This document shows positions 44,604-56,986 of a stretch of 64,000 nt of DNA, in pieces. Below the pieces are notes generated by a model. It made no database searches. It worked only from the letters and a program-made list of their open reading frames with translations, and had not been told where the DNA came from. The first letter of the stretch is position 1. The number at the start of each line of letters is the position of its first letter. This DNA is from Pseudomonas migulae (lineage in GTDB: Bacteria > Pseudomonadota > Gammaproteobacteria > Pseudomonadales > Pseudomonadaceae). The DNA is taken from positions 2,964,501 through 3,028,500 of the forward strand of contig NZ_JALJWR010000001.1 of NCBI RefSeq assembly GCF_024169315.1. The letters run 5' to 3'. A program made the translations under genes and the position numbers.

Positions 44604-44653
44604 GCTGTGCCTCGTGTCTTGCGCGCAAGAAATAGCGAAAACGATGAAAACTA

Positions 44654-44815
44654 CTGTGGGAGAGCCTTTGTGGCGAGGGGATTATCCCCGTTGGGGTGCG
44701 AAACGCCCCTAAACCCAACTACCACGGTCTTGAAGGAGCGCGCGGTGTCTTATTTACGATTGCTTCGCAATCGAACGGGGATAAATCCCCTCACCACAGA
44801 AGCTCGCTCCCACAG
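44654..44815. repeat. Pair of nested inverted repeats, different REP type
   Basis: The left arm (44654-44692, CTGTGGGAGAGCC... with GGGGATTATCCCC inside) is the inverted copy of the right arm (44774-44815, AACGGGGATAAATCCCC...). Each arm carries its own internal palindrome. They fill the gap between ispH and fkpB. Confidence 0.8.
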
Positions 44816-44816
44816 A

Positions 44817-45269
44817 TTACAGCGATTTGACGCTGATGATCTCGACGTCAAAGGTCAATGTCTTTCCGGCCAGCGGATGATTGAAGTCGATGGTCACTTG
44901 CTCGTCATCGAACTCTTTCACTACGCCAGGCAGCTCAGTATTCGCCGCATCGTTGAAGATCACCAGCAAACCCGGTGACAAGTCCATGTCCTTGAACTGC
45001 GAACGCGGGATGATCTGTACGTTTTGCGGGTTCGGCTGGCCGAACGCGTTTTCCGGCTGGATCGTCAGCGTACGCTTGTCGCCAGCCTTGAAGCCGAACA
45101 GGGCCGCTTCGAAACCTGGCAACAGGTTACCGTCGCCGACCTTGAAGGTCGCCGGGGCTTTGTCGAAGGTGCTGTCGACGGTGTCGCCGTTCTCCAGGCG
45201 CAGTGCAAAGTGCAAGGTGACTTCCGTGTTCTGGCGGATGCGTTGCTCAGCCAATACCTGTTCAGTCAT
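44817..45269 (-). CDS. fkpB: FkpB/SlpA, FKBP-type peptidyl-prolyl isomerase
   Basis: A 150-residue SlyD-like FKBP. The FKBP core starts VTLHFALRLENGDTVDSTFD, followed by the insert-in-flap region KRTLTIQPENAFGQPNP. The C-terminus has FNHPLAGKTLTFDVEI. It acts as a cytosolic folding helper. The gene overlaps lspA by eight bases and forms an operon with ribF, ileS and lspA. Confidence 0.92.
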   Translation of the reverse strand: MTEQVLAEQRIRQNTEVTLHFALRLENGDTVDSTFDKAPATFKVGDGNLLPGFEAALFGFKAGDKRTLTIQPENAFGQPNPQNVQIIPRSQFKDMDLSPGLLVIFNDAANTELPGVVKEFDDEQVTIDFNHPLAGKTLTFDVEIISVKSL

Positions 45270-45774
45270 GAACGGCTTCTCCGGTTTTTTTGCTTTTGAA
45301 CATGTCCAGCGCCAGCATCACGGCACCGACAGTGATTGCACTGTCGGCGAAGTTGAACGCCGGGAAATACCAGCGGTTCTGCCAATGCACCAGAATGAAA
45401 TCGATCACATGGCCCAGGGCAATGCGGTCATACAGATTGCCCAGCGCGCCACCGAGCACCAGGGCCAGCGCAACGGCCAGCCAGGTTTCGTTACGCCCCA
45501 GACGCTTGAGCCACACCACCAGCACTGCACTGACCACGATCGCGATCAGGGCAAACAACCAGCGCTGCCAGCCCGAGCTGTCGGCCAGGAAGCTGAACGC
45601 TGCGCCGGTGTTGTAGGCCAGGGTCCAGCTGAAGTAATCGGGGATCACCACGATCTGCTGGTACATCTTCAGCGAGCCTTCAAAGTAGAACTTGCTGGCC
45701 TGGTCAATGACCAGGACCAGCAAACTCAACCAGAGCCAGCTCAGCCGTCCGAAACGGCCAATGGCATTAGGCAT
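45262..45774 (-). CDS. lspA: LspA, lipoprotein signal peptidase
   Basis: A 170-residue inner-membrane aspartic protease from the ATG at 45774, which gives the usual length and overlaps the ileS end by eight bases. Four membrane segments are visible. The catalytic Asp pair is in [14 protein letters not shown] and FNFADSAI. It cleaves prolipoprotein signal peptides after lipidation, so it processes BamD and other lipoproteins of this window. Confidence 0.95.
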   Translation of the reverse strand: MPNAIGRFGRLSWLWLSLLVLVIDQASKFYFEGSLKMYQQIVVIPDYFSWTLAYNTGAAFSFLADSSGWQRWLFALIAIVVSAVLVVWLKRLGRNETWLAVALALVLGGALGNLYDRIALGHVIDFILVHWQNRWYFPAFNFADSAITVGAVMLALDMFKSKKTGEAVHD

Positions 45775-48598
45775 AGTGACGAACCTCGCCAGCGCCGCTG
45801 ATGTTATCGACGCAACGACCACAGATTTCCGGGTGCTCCGGGTTCACGCCGACGTCTTCACGGCAGTGCCAGCAACGGGCGCACTTGGCGAAGGCCGACT
45901 TGACGATTTTCAGCTTCAGGCCGCTGACTTCGGTGACCACCGCGTCCGCTGGTGCCTGAACAAAAGGCGCAACGCTGGCGGTCGAGGTGATCAGCACGAA
46001 ACGCAGTTCGTTGCTCAGCTTGGCCAGGTCCGCGCTCAGCGCGTCTTCGGCAAACAGCGTCACTTCGGCTTGCAGGTTGCCACCGACGGCCTTGGCCGCG
46101 CGCTGGATTTCCATTTCCTTGTTCACGGCGACCTTCACCGCCATGATCCGCTCCCAGTAGGCGCGGCCCAGTTCGACGTTGTCCGGCAGTTCGGTCAGGC
46201 CTTCGTACCAGGTGTTGAGCATCACCGATTCGTTACGCTCGCCCGGCAGGTATTCCCACAGTTCGTCGGCGGTGAACGCGAGGATCGGCGCGATCCAGCG
46301 CACCAGCGCTTCGGAGATGTGATACAGCGCGGTTTGCGCCGAACGGCGGGCCTTGCTGTTGGCGCCAGTGGTGTACTGACGGTCCTTGATGATGTCGAGG
46401 TAGAAACCGCCCAGCTCCTGCACGCAGAAGTTGTGGATCTTGGAATAGACGTTCCAGAAGCGGTATTCACCGTAGTGCTCTTGCAACTCGCGTTGCAGCA
46501 ACAGGGTGCGGTCCACGGCCCAACGGTCCAGCGCCAGCATGTCTTCGGCCGGCAGGATGTCGGTGGCCGGGTTGAAACCGGTCAGGTTCGAGAGCAGGAA
46601 GCGCGCGGTGTTACGGATCCGCCGGTAGGCGTCCGCACTGCGTTGCAGGATCTGCTCGGACACCGCCATTTCGCCCGAGTAATCGGTGGAAGCGACCCAC
46701 AGACGCATGATGTCGGCGCCCAGGGTGTCGTTGACCTTTTGCGGCGCGATCACGTTGCCCAGGGACTTGGACATCTTGCGACCGGACTCATCCACGGTGA
46801 AGCCGTGGGTCAGCAACTCGCGGTAAGGCGCGTGGTTGTCGATGGCGCAACCGGTCAGCAAGGAGGAGTGGAACCAGCCACGGTGCTGGTCCGAGCCTTC
46901 CAGATACAGGTCGGCACGCGGGCCGCTCTCGTGGCCCATCGGATGCGAACCGCGCAGGACGTGCCAATGCGTGGTGCCCGAATCGAACCAGACGTCCAGG
47001 GTGTCGCTGATCTTGTCGTACTGCGGCGCTTCGTCACCGAGCAACTCGGCAGCGTCCATCTTGAACCAGGCTTCGATGCCTTCGACTTCGACTCGCTTGG
47101 CGACTTCTTCCATCAGCTCGGCGGTACGCGGGTGCAGTTCGCCGCTTTCCTTGTTCAGGAAGAACGGGATCGGTACGCCCCAGTTGCGCTGACGGGAGAT
47201 GCACCAGTCCGGACGGTTGGCGATCATCGAGTGCAGGCGCGCCTGGCCCCAGGCCGGGACGAACTTGGTGTCTTCGATGGCTTTGATCGCCCGCTTGCGC
47301 AAGGTTTCGCCGGTCGCGGGTTCTTTGTCCATGCCGATGAACCACTGCGCAGTGGCGCGGTAGATCAGCGGGGTCTTGTGACGCCAGCAGTGCATGTAGC
47401 TGTGTTCGATGATCGTGGTGTGCAGCAGCGCGCCGACTTCGGTCAGTTTGTCGACGATGGCCGGGTTGGCTTTCCAGATGAACTGGCCGCCGAAGAACTC
47501 CAGCGACGGCACGTAAACGCCGTTGCTTTGTACTGGGTTGATGATGTCATCGTTGACCATGCCGTATTTCTTGCAGGTCACGAAGTCGTCCACGCCGTAG
47601 GCCGGTGCGGAGTGAACCACGCCGGTGCCAGCGCCCAGTTCCACGTAGTCGGCCAGGTAAACGGGCGACAGACGATCGTAGAACGGGTGACGGAAGTTGA
47701 TCAGTTCCAGTTCTTTACCGGTGGTGGTCGCGATGACCGAGCCTTCCAGGCTGTAACGGGCCAGGCAAGACTCGACCAGCTCTTCAGCCAGGACCAGCAG
47801 TTTGTCGCCGACGTCGACCAGGGCGTAGTTGAATTCCGGGTGAACGTTCAGCGCCTGGTTGGCCGGGATGGTCCACGGGGTGGTGGTCCAGATCACGATC
47901 GAAGCAGGTTTGCCCAGCGATGGCAGACCGAAAGCGGCAGCCAGTTTGGCTTCATCGGCAATCGGGAAGGCCACGTCGATGGTCGAGGACTTCTTGTTCT
48001 CGTACTCGACTTCCGCTTCAGCCAGGGCCGAACCGCAATCGAAGCACCAGTTCACAGGCTTGAGGCCCTTGAACACGAAACCGCCCTTGACGATTTCCGC
48101 GAGGGCACGGATTTCGCCGGCCTCGTTCTTGAAGTCCATGGTCTTGTACGGGTTGGCGAAATCGCCCAGCACGCCCAGACGGATGAATTCGGACTTCTGC
48201 CCTTCGATCTGCTCGGTGGCGTAGGCACGGCACAGTTCACGGGTCTTGTCCGCGCCCAGGTTCTTGCCGTGGGTCACTTCGACTTTGTGCTCGATCGGCA
48301 GACCGTGGCAGTCCCAGCCCGGAACATAAGGCGCGTCGAAACCCGATAGGGTCTTCGAGCGGATGATCATGTCCTTGAGGATCTTGTTCAGCGCATGACC
48401 GATGTGAATCGTGCCGTTGGCGTACGGAGGACCGTCGTGAAGTACGAACTTCGGACGATCCTTGCCAATTTCGCGCAACTTACCGTACAGGCCAATGCTG
48501 TCCCAGCGCTGCAGAATCTGCGGTTCGCGCTGAGGCAGGCCGGCCTTCATTGGGAAGGCGGTGTCCGGAAGGTTTAGCGTGGCTTTATAGTCGGTCAT
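45767..48598 (-). CDS. ileS: IleS, isoleucyl-tRNA synthetase
   Basis: A 943-residue class I synthetase of normal bacterial length. It has the signature HIGHALNK (near residue 68) and [10 protein letters not shown] (near 604), an editing domain between them, and a C-terminal zinc site [12 protein letters not shown]...CGRCV. It charges tRNA-Ile in the cytosol. It abuts ribF and overlaps lspA, the usual ribF-ileS-lspA-fkpB-ispH order of gamma-proteobacteria. Confidence 0.98.
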   Translation of the reverse strand: MTDYKATLNLPDTAFPMKAGLPQREPQILQRWDSIGLYGKLREIGKDRPKFVLHDGPPYANGTIHIGHALNKILKDMIIRSKTLSGFDAPYVPGWDCHGLPIEHKVEVTHGKNLGADKTRELCRAYATEQIEGQKSEFIRLGVLGDFANPYKTMDFKNEAGEIRALAEIVKGGFVFKGLKPVNWCFDCGSALAEAEVEYENKKSSTIDVAFPIADEAKLAAAFGLPSLGKPASIVIWTTTPWTIPANQALNVHPEFNYALVDVGDKLLVLAEELVESCLARYSLEGSVIATTTGKELELINFRHPFYDRLSPVYLADYVELGAGTGVVHSAPAYGVDDFVTCKKYGMVNDDIINPVQSNGVYVPSLEFFGGQFIWKANPAIVDKLTEVGALLHTTIIEHSYMHCWRHKTPLIYRATAQWFIGMDKEPATGETLRKRAIKAIEDTKFVPAWGQARLHSMIANRPDWCISRQRNWGVPIPFFLNKESGELHPRTAELMEEVAKRVEVEGIEAWFKMDAAELLGDEAPQYDKISDTLDVWFDSGTTHWHVLRGSHPMGHESGPRADLYLEGSDQHRGWFHSSLLTGCAIDNHAPYRELLTHGFTVDESGRKMSKSLGNVIAPQKVNDTLGADIMRLWVASTDYSGEMAVSEQILQRSADAYRRIRNTARFLLSNLTGFNPATDILPAEDMLALDRWAVDRTLLLQRELQEHYGEYRFWNVYSKIHNFCVQELGGFYLDIIKDRQYTTGANSKARRSAQTALYHISEALVRWIAPILAFTADELWEYLPGERNESVMLNTWYEGLTELPDNVELGRAYWERIMAVKVAVNKEMEIQRAAKAVGGNLQAEVTLFAEDALSADLAKLSNELRFVLITSTASVAPFVQAPADAVVTEVSGLKLKIVKSAFAKCARCWHCREDVGVNPEHPEICGRCVDNISGAGEVRHYA

Positions 48599-49549
48599 TT
48601 ATGGCTCTTCATTAGCGATTGGCGCTAGGTGCGACAGGGCACGGGCGGCGGCGACATCCGCATTGATCGCCGTCTTAAGCGCCTCCAGAGAGGCGAAACG
48701 CTGCTCTTCACGCAGCTTGTGGTGGAAAACCACCGTCAAACGCCGGTCATACAGATCGCCGGCAAAATCTAAAAGATGCACTTCGAGGTGGGCCTTGCCA
48801 TCCCCTTGGACCGTTGGCCGCACGCCGATATTGGCGACGCCTGGCCAGGTCTTGCCGTCGATGTCGATGTCGACCAGAAAAACTCCGGATAACGGAACAC
48901 GACGGCGCTTGAGTTGAATGTTGGCGGTGGGCGTACCCAGCTGGCGCGCCAGCTTCTGGCCGTGCAACACACGCCCGGTAATCTGGAACGGACGACCGAG
49001 CAGGCGTTCGGCCAAGGCAAAATCTGCAGCGGCCAGGGCATTTCGCACCTGGGTGCTGCTGACGCGAATGCCGTCCAGCTCAACGGTTTGCGCCGCTTCG
49101 ACGGTGAAGCCTTGCATGACGCCGGCTTGTTGCAGGAAATCGAAATCCCCTACCCGGTCACAGCCGAAGCGGAAGTCGTCACCGACTTCGAGGTGCTGTA
49201 CGCCGAGGCCGTCGACCAGGATGGTATCGACGAACTCGCTGGCGCTGAGCTTGCTCAGGCGCTGGTTGAAGGCCAGGCACAGAACCCGGTCGACACCTTC
49301 GTCAGCCAGCAGCTGCAGCTTGTCGCGCAGACGGGCCAGACGGGCCGGTGCCGTATCCGGGGCGAAGAATTCCCGCGGCTGCGGCTCGAAAATCACCACG
49401 CAGCTGGGTACGCTCAACTCGAGCGCTCGCTCACGCAGCCTCGCCAGGATAGCCTGGTGGCCACGGTGAACACCGTCAAAGTTGCCAATAGTGGCGACAC
49501 AGCCCCGATGCTGGGGGCGCAGGTTGTGGAGGCCTCGAACCAGCTGCAT
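48599..49549 (-). CDS. ribF: RibF, bifunctional riboflavin kinase/FAD synthetase
   Basis: A 316-residue protein from the ATG at 49549, which begins MQLVRGLHNLRPQHRG like its relatives; the frame stays open to 49624 without support. The N-terminal FMN adenylyltransferase domain has ATIGNFDGVHRGHQ, and the C-terminal riboflavin kinase domain has LGTPTANIQL and GVANIGVRPT. It makes FMN, then FAD. It is the first gene of the ribF-ileS-lspA-fkpB run. Confidence 0.95.
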   Translation of the reverse strand: MQLVRGLHNLRPQHRGCVATIGNFDGVHRGHQAILARLRERALELSVPSCVVIFEPQPREFFAPDTAPARLARLRDKLQLLADEGVDRVLCLAFNQRLSKLSASEFVDTILVDGLGVQHLEVGDDFRFGCDRVGDFDFLQQAGVMQGFTVEAAQTVELDGIRVSSTQVRNALAAADFALAERLLGRPFQITGRVLHGQKLARQLGTPTANIQLKRRRVPLSGVFLVDIDIDGKTWPGVANIGVRPTVQGDGKAHLEVHLLDFAGDLYDRRLTVVFHHKLREEQRFASLEALKTAINADVAAARALSHLAPIANEEP

Positions 49550-49678
49550 AACGCGCTTCTTGCTCATAAAGTGGTCGATTATAACCACACCCGGCGGCCG
49601 ACGACAGGCAACACCGTAACCCAAAGTGATCGAGCCGACAAAACCGCCAGCTCGCCCGTGTTTATCGAGGCAAAAGCC

Positions 49679-51217
49679 TCAGCTCAGCGTCTTGCGATTG
49701 AAGTCGCGCAAACGGAAGCCCATCAGCAGCAACATACCGAAATACGAGACCACGCCAGCACCCACCAGAGCGCCCAGCCGCAGGAACCGCTCAAGCATGT
49801 GCCCCTGATCCCAGGCCGGCATAAAGTACATACCGGCCAGCAACACCGCAGACATCACCGCAACCGCAACCACCAGTTTGGTACCGAACTTCGCCCAGCC
49901 CGGTTGCGGTTGGTACATCTGCTGCTTGCGCAGTTGATAGAACAGCAGCCCGGCGTTGATGCAGGCTCCGGCGCTGATCGCCAGGGCCAGGCCGGCGTGG
50001 GCCAACGGACCGATCAGCACCAGGTTGAACAACTGTGTGACGACCAACGTGAAAATCGCGATTTTCACCGGAGTACGGATGTTTTGTTGCGCATAAAAGC
50101 CCGGCGCCAGCACTTTGATCACGATAATTCCGAGCAAACCGACCGAATAGGCGATCAGCGCCCGCTGGGTCATGGACGCATCAAAGGCGCTGAACTGGCC
50201 GTACTGAAACAGCGAAACCGTCAGCGGCTCGGCCAGAATCCCCAGCGCCAGCGAGCACGGCAACACCAGCATGAAGCACAGGCGCAGGCCCCAATCGAGA
50301 ATCCGCGAATACTCGGCGCGGTCCTTGCTGGCATAGGTCTTGGCCAGGGTCGGCAGCAGAATCGTGCCGAGCGCCACACCCAGCACCCCGGATGGCAACT
50401 CCATCAGCCGGTCGGCGTAATACATCCAAGACACGGAACCGGCGACCAGGAACGAGGCAAAAATGGTGTTGATGATCAGCGAAATCTGACTCACCGAAAC
50501 GCCGAGAATTGCCGGCAGCATCTGCTTCATGACTCGCCAGACGCCGCTGTCGCGCAGGTTCAGGCGCGGCAGCACCAGCATGCCGATCTTTTTCAGGTGC
50601 GGCAGCTGGTAAAGCAGTTGTGCCAGGCCACCCGCCAGTACCGCCCAGCCCAGCGCCATGACCGGCGGATCGAAGTACGGCGTCAGAAACACCGAAAAGA
50701 TGATCATGCTGACGTTGAGCAACGTTGGCACGAAGGCCGGCACCGAGAAGCGGTTATAGGTGTTGAGGATCGCCCCCGCCAATGAAGACAGGGAGATCAG
50801 CAATATATAAGGAAAGGTCACCCGCAACAGGTTGGACGTCAGCTCGAATTTTTCCGGGGTATCGGTGAAGCCTGGCGCGGTCGCCCAGATCACCCATGGC
50901 GCCGCGAGCATGCCCAATGCGGTGACCAGGGCCAGCACCAGCGTCAGCAAACCGGAGACGTAGGCAATAAAGGTGCGCGTCGCCTCTTCGCCCTTCTGGT
51001 TTTTATATTCGGCAAGAATCGGCACGAACGCTTGGGAAAAAGCCCCTTCGGCGAAGATCCGGCGCAGCAGATTGGGCAGTTTGAAGGCGATGAAGAAGGC
51101 GTCCGTCGCCATCCCCGCGCCAAATGTGCGCGCAATGAGGGTGTCACGGACGAACCCCAGAATCCGGGAAAGCATCGTGATAGAGCTGACGGCGGCCAAC
51201 GATTTGAGCAGATTCAT
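49679..51217 (-). CDS. murJ: MurJ, lipid II flippase
   Basis: A 512-residue membrane protein with about 14 helices. It starts [20 protein letters not shown] and has [20 protein letters not shown] and [13 protein letters not shown], the MVF/MurJ signatures. It flips lipid II across the inner membrane for peptidoglycan synthesis. The ATG at 51217 is preferred to longer in-frame starts, because those would overlap the divergent rpsT promoter region. Confidence 0.96.
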   Translation of the reverse strand: MNLLKSLAAVSSITMLSRILGFVRDTLIARTFGAGMATDAFFIAFKLPNLLRRIFAEGAFSQAFVPILAEYKNQKGEEATRTFIAYVSGLLTLVLALVTALGMLAAPWVIWATAPGFTDTPEKFELTSNLLRVTFPYILLISLSSLAGAILNTYNRFSVPAFVPTLLNVSMIIFSVFLTPYFDPPVMALGWAVLAGGLAQLLYQLPHLKKIGMLVLPRLNLRDSGVWRVMKQMLPAILGVSVSQISLIINTIFASFLVAGSVSWMYYADRLMELPSGVLGVALGTILLPTLAKTYASKDRAEYSRILDWGLRLCFMLVLPCSLALGILAEPLTVSLFQYGQFSAFDASMTQRALIAYSVGLLGIIVIKVLAPGFYAQQNIRTPVKIAIFTLVVTQLFNLVLIGPLAHAGLALAISAGACINAGLLFYQLRKQQMYQPQPGWAKFGTKLVVAVAVMSAVLLAGMYFMPAWDQGHMLERFLRLGALVGAGVVSYFGMLLLMGFRLRDFNRKTLS

Positions 51218-51387
51218 TGAAAGAGTTTGTGCCTGTCGATAAACAGCAGGCGAACAACGCGCCCACTTATGCGATACTCCGCGCCGCAGCAGCACAGAGC
51301 CAAAGCTCGCGAGTTTACAGGTCAAGCGCCGGAAATAAATATCCCGCCTCTTTATACCTACCACTTAGCGGAACGTCTCAACCGCCC

Positions 51388-51416
51388 TTGACAAGACATC
51401 AACTCATCGGCATGAT
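51388..51416 (+). promoter_or_regulatory. Predicted promoter of rpsT
   Basis: TTGACA (51388-51393) and CATGAT (51411-51416) are 17 bases apart, about 55 bases before the rpsT start. Confidence 0.7.
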
Positions 51417-51469
51417 TCGCGGCCTATTTTGTTTGCTATTTCCTAAAAAGTCTTTCGAGGAGCTCGACG

Positions 51470-51748
51470 GTGGCCAACACACCTTCCGCCAAAAAACGTG
51501 CAAAACAGGCTGAGAAGCGTCGCAGCCACAACGCCAGCCTGCGTTCCATGGTTCGTACCTACATCAAGAATGTAGTTAAGGCCATCGACGCAAAAGACGC
51601 TGAAAAAGCTCAAGCTGCTTACGTTCTGGCCGTGCCAGTTATCGACCGTATGGCCGATAAAGGCATCATCCACAAGAACAAGGCTGCTCGTCATAAGAGC
51701 CGCCTGAACGGTCACGTCAAGGCTCTGAACCTTGCTGTTGCCGCTTAA
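51470..51748 (+). CDS. rpsT: Ribosomal protein S20
   Basis: A 92-residue basic protein, [20 protein letters not shown] and on, the S20 family. The start is GTG at 51470, preceded by GAGGAG, seven bases upstream; many rpsT genes use a non-ATG start and are autoregulated at this step. A promoter and a terminator frame it, so it is a single-gene unit. Confidence 0.98.
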   Translation: MANTPSAKKRAKQAEKRRSHNASLRSMVRTYIKNVVKAIDAKDAEKAQAAYVLAVPVIDRMADKGIIHKNKAARHKSRLNGHVKALNLAVAA

Positions 51749-51763
51749 GCGATAAGCTTGTTG

Positions 51764-51790
51764 AAAAACCGACCCCAGGGTCGGTTTTTT
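51764..51790 (+). terminator. Intrinsic terminator after rpsT
   Basis: AAAAACCGACCC and GGGTCGGTTTTTT form a stem with a T-run 15 bases after the stop. Confidence 0.9.
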
Positions 51791-51826
51791 ATTGCCTGCG
51801 ATTTGGTAGACGCTGCGCAAAAAAAA

Positions 51827-51916
51827 TGTGGGAGCGGGCTTGCTCGCGAATGCGGCGCATCAGCCGGCATCAATGTCGCCTGACACACCGCATTCGCGAG
51901 CAAGCCCGCTCCCACA
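51827..51916. repeat. REPIN: paired REP sequences
   Basis: Arms TGTGGGAGCGGGCTTGCTCG... (51827-51855) and its complement (51888-51916) flank about 32 bases. It lies between the convergent rpsT and creA genes. Confidence 0.92.
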
Positions 51917-51934
51917 ATTTGGATCTTCGCTAGA

Positions 51935-52399
51935 TTATTGAGCGTGCGCCCACGGCAAAATCGGAATGGCCGTCACCGCATTCTGCGGGCTGCCTTCGAT
52001 CAAGCGATCGCTGTAGACCAGATACACCAGCGTATTGCGCTTCTTGTCGAGGAACCGCACGACCTGCATGGTCTTGAACACCAGCGAGGTGCGCTCCTTG
52101 AACACCTCTTCGCCATCCTTCAACTCGCCTTTGAAGTTGATCGGCCCAACCTGACGACAAGCGATGGACGCTTCAGCGCGATCCTCAGCCAGGCCCAGAC
52201 CACCCTTCACACCACCGGTCTTGGCCCGGGACAGGTAGCAGGTCACACCCTCGACCTTCGGATCATCAAATGCTTCGACCACGATGCGGTCATTCGGGCC
52301 GACGAACTTGAACACCGTCGACACCTGGCCAATCTCCTCGGCCGAGGCCAGCAGCGGCATTGCCAACAGCAGACCCAACAATCCTTTTGCCACACGCAT
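51935..52399 (-). CDS. creA: CreA family protein
   Basis: A 154-residue protein with a signal peptide ([16 protein letters not shown]) and the CreA motifs [50 protein letters not shown] and [17 protein letters not shown]. It is probably periplasmic. The family is widespread but its role is not known. It follows proB at a 13-base distance, so they may share a transcript. Confidence 0.9.
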   Translation of the reverse strand: MRVAKGLLGLLLAMPLLASAEEIGQVSTVFKFVGPNDRIVVEAFDDPKVEGVTCYLSRAKTGGVKGGLGLAEDRAEASIACRQVGPINFKGELKDGEEVFKERTSLVFKTMQVVRFLDKKRNTLVYLVYSDRLIEGSPQNAVTAIPILPWAHAQ

Positions 52400-52412
52400 T
52401 CAAATTATTCCT

Positions 52413-53531
52413 TCAGACCAGAATCAGGTTATCGCGGTGAACCAGTTCCGGTTCCGCCATGTAACCCAACAGACCGACAATCGCCTCAGACGACTGACCG
52501 ATGATTTTTTGCGCTTCCAGCGCGCTGTAGTTGGCCAGGCCACGGGCGATCTCACGACCGTCCGGCGCCACGCACACCACCATCTCGCCACGACGAAAGC
52601 TGCCTTGAACCAGTTTGACGCCGACCGGCAGCAAACTTTTGTTACCTTGGGACAACGCCGTCACCGCACCCGCATCCAACACCAGCGTGCCACGGGTTTG
52701 CAGATGACCGGCCAGCCACTGCTTGCGCGCCGCCAGCATGCCGCGCTCCGGCGACAGCAAAGTGCCGATGCGCTCGCCCGCCTTCAGGCGATCCAGCACA
52801 CGCTCGAGGCGCCCGCCAACGATGATGGTGTGCGCACCTGAACGCGCTGCCAGCCGTGCCGCGCGCAACTTGGTTTGCATGCCGCCACGCCCCAACGCAC
52901 CGCCAGTACCACCTGCCACGGCATCCAGCGCCGGATCATCGGCGCGCGCTTCGTAAATCAGCTTGGCATCGGGGTTGTTGCGCGGGTCGGCGTCGAACAT
53001 GCCGTCGCGATCAGTGAGGATCACCAGCAGATCCGCCTCGACCAGGTTAGCCACCAGCGCCGCCAGCGTATCGTTGTCGCCGAAACGGATTTCATCCGTC
53101 ACCACGGTGTCGTTTTCGTTGATCACCGGGATCACTTTCAACTCGACCAAGGCACGCAAGGTGCTGCGGGCGTTCAGGTAGCGTTTGCGGTCGGACAGGT
53201 CGTCGTGCGTCAGGAGAATCTGCGCTGTGTGCCGATCGTGCTCGGCAAAGCTCGATTCCCAGGCCTGAACCAGGCCCATCTGACCGATGGCGGCAGCCGC
53301 CTGCAGCTCGTGCATCGCACTGGGTCGCACGGTCCAGCCCAGACGACTCATGCCGGCCGCCACCGCCCCGGAGGACACCAACACCAGCTCGACGCCCGCT
53401 TCATGCAAGGCCACCATCTGCTCGACCCAGACACCCATTGCCGCGCGATCCAGGCCCTTGCCGTCCGCCGTCAGCAAAGCGCTGCCGATTTTCACGACCC
53501 AACGCTGCGCACCTGTCACCTTGCTCCGCAT
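52413..53531 (-). CDS. proB: ProB, glutamate 5-kinase
   Basis: A 372-residue enzyme. It starts with the ATG at 53531; ATG at 53534 and 53540 are also in frame, but 372 residues fits the Pseudomonas family. The N-terminal amino acid kinase domain has [34 protein letters not shown] and [11 protein letters not shown]-terminal PUA domain follows (~280-372). It phosphorylates glutamate, the first step of proline synthesis. It lies downstream of obg. Confidence 0.96.
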   Translation of the reverse strand: MRSKVTGAQRWVVKIGSALLTADGKGLDRAAMGVWVEQMVALHEAGVELVLVSSGAVAAGMSRLGWTVRPSAMHELQAAAAIGQMGLVQAWESSFAEHDRHTAQILLTHDDLSDRKRYLNARSTLRALVELKVIPVINENDTVVTDEIRFGDNDTLAALVANLVEADLLVILTDRDGMFDADPRNNPDAKLIYEARADDPALDAVAGGTGGALGRGGMQTKLRAARLAARSGAHTIIVGGRLERVLDRLKAGERIGTLLSPERGMLAARKQWLAGHLQTRGTLVLDAGAVTALSQGNKSLLPVGVKLVQGSFRRGEMVVCVAPDGREIARGLANYSALEAQKIIGQSSEAIVGLLGYMAEPELVHRDNLILV

Positions 53532-53609
53532 CATCTTCAACCTTAGCTTGAGGACAGCGCGACCCAGCGCTGCCCGTAACGTTATTCGTGACTACCGATT
53601 TCCAGATAC

Positions 53610-53636
53610 CAAAACGCCGCTCGATTGAGCGGCGCC
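53610..53636 (-). terminator. Hairpin between obg and proB
   Basis: On the minus strand CGCCGCTC-AAT-CGAGCGGCG is followed by TTTT. It could end obg transcription before proB. Confidence 0.6.
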
Positions 53637-53690
53637 TAGTGAGCCGGCGTGCCAGCGATGATAACACCGCGACCAGACAGATTGACCGCC

Positions 53691-53714
53691 TTCGCGGGCA
53701 AGCCTCGCTCCTAC
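53691..53714. repeat. Solitary REP sequence
   Basis: TTCGCGGGCAAGCCTCGCTC, continuing into CTAC, matches one arm of the REPINs in this window. It lies just past the obg stop codon. Confidence 0.8.
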
Positions 53715-53718
53715 CTAA

Positions 53719-54981
<1,263 letters not shown>

Positions 54982-55092
54982 CTAGACATAAGACTCTTGC
55001 AAAAATGAGCGCAGCGACCTCAATCAACGACCGCAAAAACCTGCGCTGGAGCCCATCACAAACAGCTTTGCAAGAGACTCACCCCACAAACG

Positions 55093-55121
55093 AAAAAGCC
55101 CCGTCGGAAGACAGGGCTTTT
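55093..55121 (-). terminator. Intrinsic terminator after rpmA
   Basis: On the minus strand AAAAGCCCTGT...ACGGGGCTTTTT forms a stem with a T-run, 16 bases after the rpmA stop, so obg may have its own promoter. Confidence 0.8.
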
Positions 55122-55136
55122 CCAGCAACCACGTAA

Positions 55137-55412
55137 TTATGCCGCGACGACGTCAGTCTTCGGGACAATGCTTACGTAACGGCGATTGAAAGCGCCTTTT
55201 ACTTCAAACTTGATCACGCCGTCGATTTTAGCGAACAGAGTGTGATCTTTACCCATGCCAACACCGTAACCGGCGTGGAATTGGGTGCCGCGCTGACGCA
55301 CGATGATGTTGCCCGGAATGATAACCTGGCCGCCATACATCTTCACGCCAAGGCGTTTGGCTTCTGAGTCGCGACCGTTACGGGTACTACCACCAGCTTT
55401 TTTGTGTGCCAT
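55137..55412 (-). CDS. rpmA: Ribosomal protein L27
   Basis: A 91-residue basic protein starting [20 protein letters not shown], the L27 family, whose N-terminal tail reaches the peptidyl transferase centre. It follows rplU by 35 bases, the universal rplU-rpmA pair. Confidence 0.98.
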   Translation of the reverse strand: MAHKKAGGSTRNGRDSEAKRLGVKMYGGQVIIPGNIIVRQRGTQFHAGYGVGMGKDHTLFAKIDGVIKFEVKGAFNRRYVSIVPKTDVVAA

Positions 55413-55447
55413 GAGTTCAATTCTCCTAGTGAGGAATTAGGCTGAAA

Positions 55448-55762
55448 TTAAGCCTGAATACCGGTGATTTTGATCTCGGTGTACCACTGGCGGTGGCCCA
55501 TACGCTTCATGTGGTGCTTACGACGACGGAACTTGATGATGCGGACTTTATCGTGACGACCTTGGGAGATCACTTCAGCCACAACGGTAGCGCCAGCAAC
55601 AACTGGAGCGCCGATATTCACGTCATCGCCATTGGCGACCAACAGAACGCGATCAAAAGTTACGGATTCGCCGGTAGCGATTTCCAGTTTTTCAATCTTC
55701 AGGTATTCACCTGGGGCGACTTTGTACTGCTTGCCACCAGTAACGATTACTGCGTACGACAT
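55448..55762 (-). CDS. rplU: Ribosomal protein L21
   Basis: A 104-residue protein from the ATG at 55762, starting [20 protein letters not shown]. The frame is open upstream to 55822, but that extension is not L21-like. The [14 protein letters not shown] end is typical. L21 binds 23S rRNA in the 50S subunit. Confidence 0.98.
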   Translation of the reverse strand: MSYAVIVTGGKQYKVAPGEYLKIEKLEIATGESVTFDRVLLVANGDDVNIGAPVVAGATVVAEVISQGRHDKVRIIKFRRRKHHMKRMGHRQWYTEIKITGIQA

Positions 55763-55941
55763 GGTATTTCTCCGATAATCCTGCTCACCCAGCTCTTTAT
55801 AAGAAGAGGTATTGGCTGGCATGGCTGCATAAGGCTGGAAGGCCTGTTTGCAATTGCGTAAGGCAGGTGCTGCCCAGGAAGTTCAGGGTGCGCGATTGTA
55901 CGCAAGCTGCCGGGACGATGCAAGAGGCCGTCCATCGTGCC

Positions 55942-55970
55942 TTGACACCCGCCGACGTGGGTCCTAGCAT
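55942..55970 (+). promoter_or_regulatory. Predicted promoter of ispB
   Basis: TTGACA (55942-55947), 17 bases, TAGCAT (55965-55970); about 30 bases before the start codon. Confidence 0.7.
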
Positions 55971-56002
55971 GCCGCGCAACCCTTCTGGAGCAACTGTCGC
56001 TG

Positions 56003-56971
56003 ATGCAACCCCAAGCTTTCTACCGCGCGGTGGCGGACGATTTTAGCGCCGTCGACGGCATCATCAAGAAGCAGCTGACTTCCCGAGTGCCGCTGGTATC
56101 GAAAATCGGCGACTACATTACCTCGGCTGGCGGTAAACGCCTGCGTCCTTTATTGGTGCTGCTGTGTGGCAAGGCCCTCGGCCGCGAAGGCGACGACCTG
56201 CGCCTGCTGGCCGCGACCATCGAGTTCCTGCACACCGCCACCCTGCTGCATGACGACGTGGTCGACATGTCCGGCATGCGCCGTGGTCGCTCGACCGCCA
56301 ACGCCATGTGGGGCAACGCGCCAAGCGTGCTGGTCGGCGACTTCCTGTATTCGCGTTCCTTCGAAATGATGGTCGAACTGGGCTCCATGCCGGTGATGAA
56401 GATCCTGTCGCAAGCCACGCGCATCATCGCCGAAGGCGAAGTGTTGCAGCTGTCGAAGGTCCGCGACGCCAGCACCACCGAAGAAACCTACATGGAAGTC
56501 ATCCGCGGCAAGACCGCGATGCTCTTCGAAGCCTCGACCCACAGTGCCGCCGCCCTCTGCGAAGCCACGCCGGAACAGGCTGAAGCCCTGCGCACCTTTG
56601 GTGATCACCTGGGCGTGGCCTTCCAACTGGTCGACGACTTGCTGGACTACAAGGGCGATGCGGAAACCCTGGGCAAGAACGTCGGCGACGATCTGGCCGA
56701 AGGCAAGCCGACCCTGCCACTGATCTACACCATGCGCGAAGGTACGCCGGAACAGGCGGCACTGGTGCGCAAGGCGATCCAGAAAGGCGGCATCGAAGAC
56801 CTGGAAAGCATTCGCGAGGCTGTTGAAGCGTCCGGCTCCCTTGAGTACACCGCGCAACTGGCCCGCGACTATGTGGCCCGTGCAATCAAATGCCTCGACG
56901 CACTGCCAGCCAGCGAATATCGCGATGCATTGGTGGAATTGAGCGAGTTCGCAGTAGCCCGTACGCACTAA
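56003..56971 (+). CDS. ispB: IspB, polyprenyl diphosphate synthase
   Basis: A 322-residue trans-prenyltransferase. The first Asp-rich motif is LLHDDVVDMSGMRRG, the second QLVDDLLDYKGD. It makes the side chain of ubiquinone; Pseudomonas ubiquinone has nine units, so the length is likely nonaprenyl, but chain length cannot be read with certainty. The gene diverges from rplU and has its own promoter. Confidence 0.94.
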   Translation: MQPQAFYRAVADDFSAVDGIIKKQLTSRVPLVSKIGDYITSAGGKRLRPLLVLLCGKALGREGDDLRLLAATIEFLHTATLLHDDVVDMSGMRRGRSTANAMWGNAPSVLVGDFLYSRSFEMMVELGSMPVMKILSQATRIIAEGEVLQLSKVRDASTTEETYMEVIRGKTAMLFEASTHSAAALCEATPEQAEALRTFGDHLGVAFQLVDDLLDYKGDAETLGKNVGDDLAEGKPTLPLIYTMREGTPEQAALVRKAIQKGGIEDLESIREAVEASGSLEYTAQLARDYVARAIKCLDALPASEYRDALVELSEFAVARTH

Positions 56972-56986
56972 AACGCGCCCTCACTC

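Noticed and set aside
45692..48349. An 885-codon open frame opposite ileS
   Set aside because: Antisense shadow of ileS; no motif or ribosome site.
48914..50785. A 623-codon plus-strand frame covering ribF and murJ
   Set aside because: Crosses two well-supported genes on the other strand; Gln/His-rich composition typical of antisense frames.
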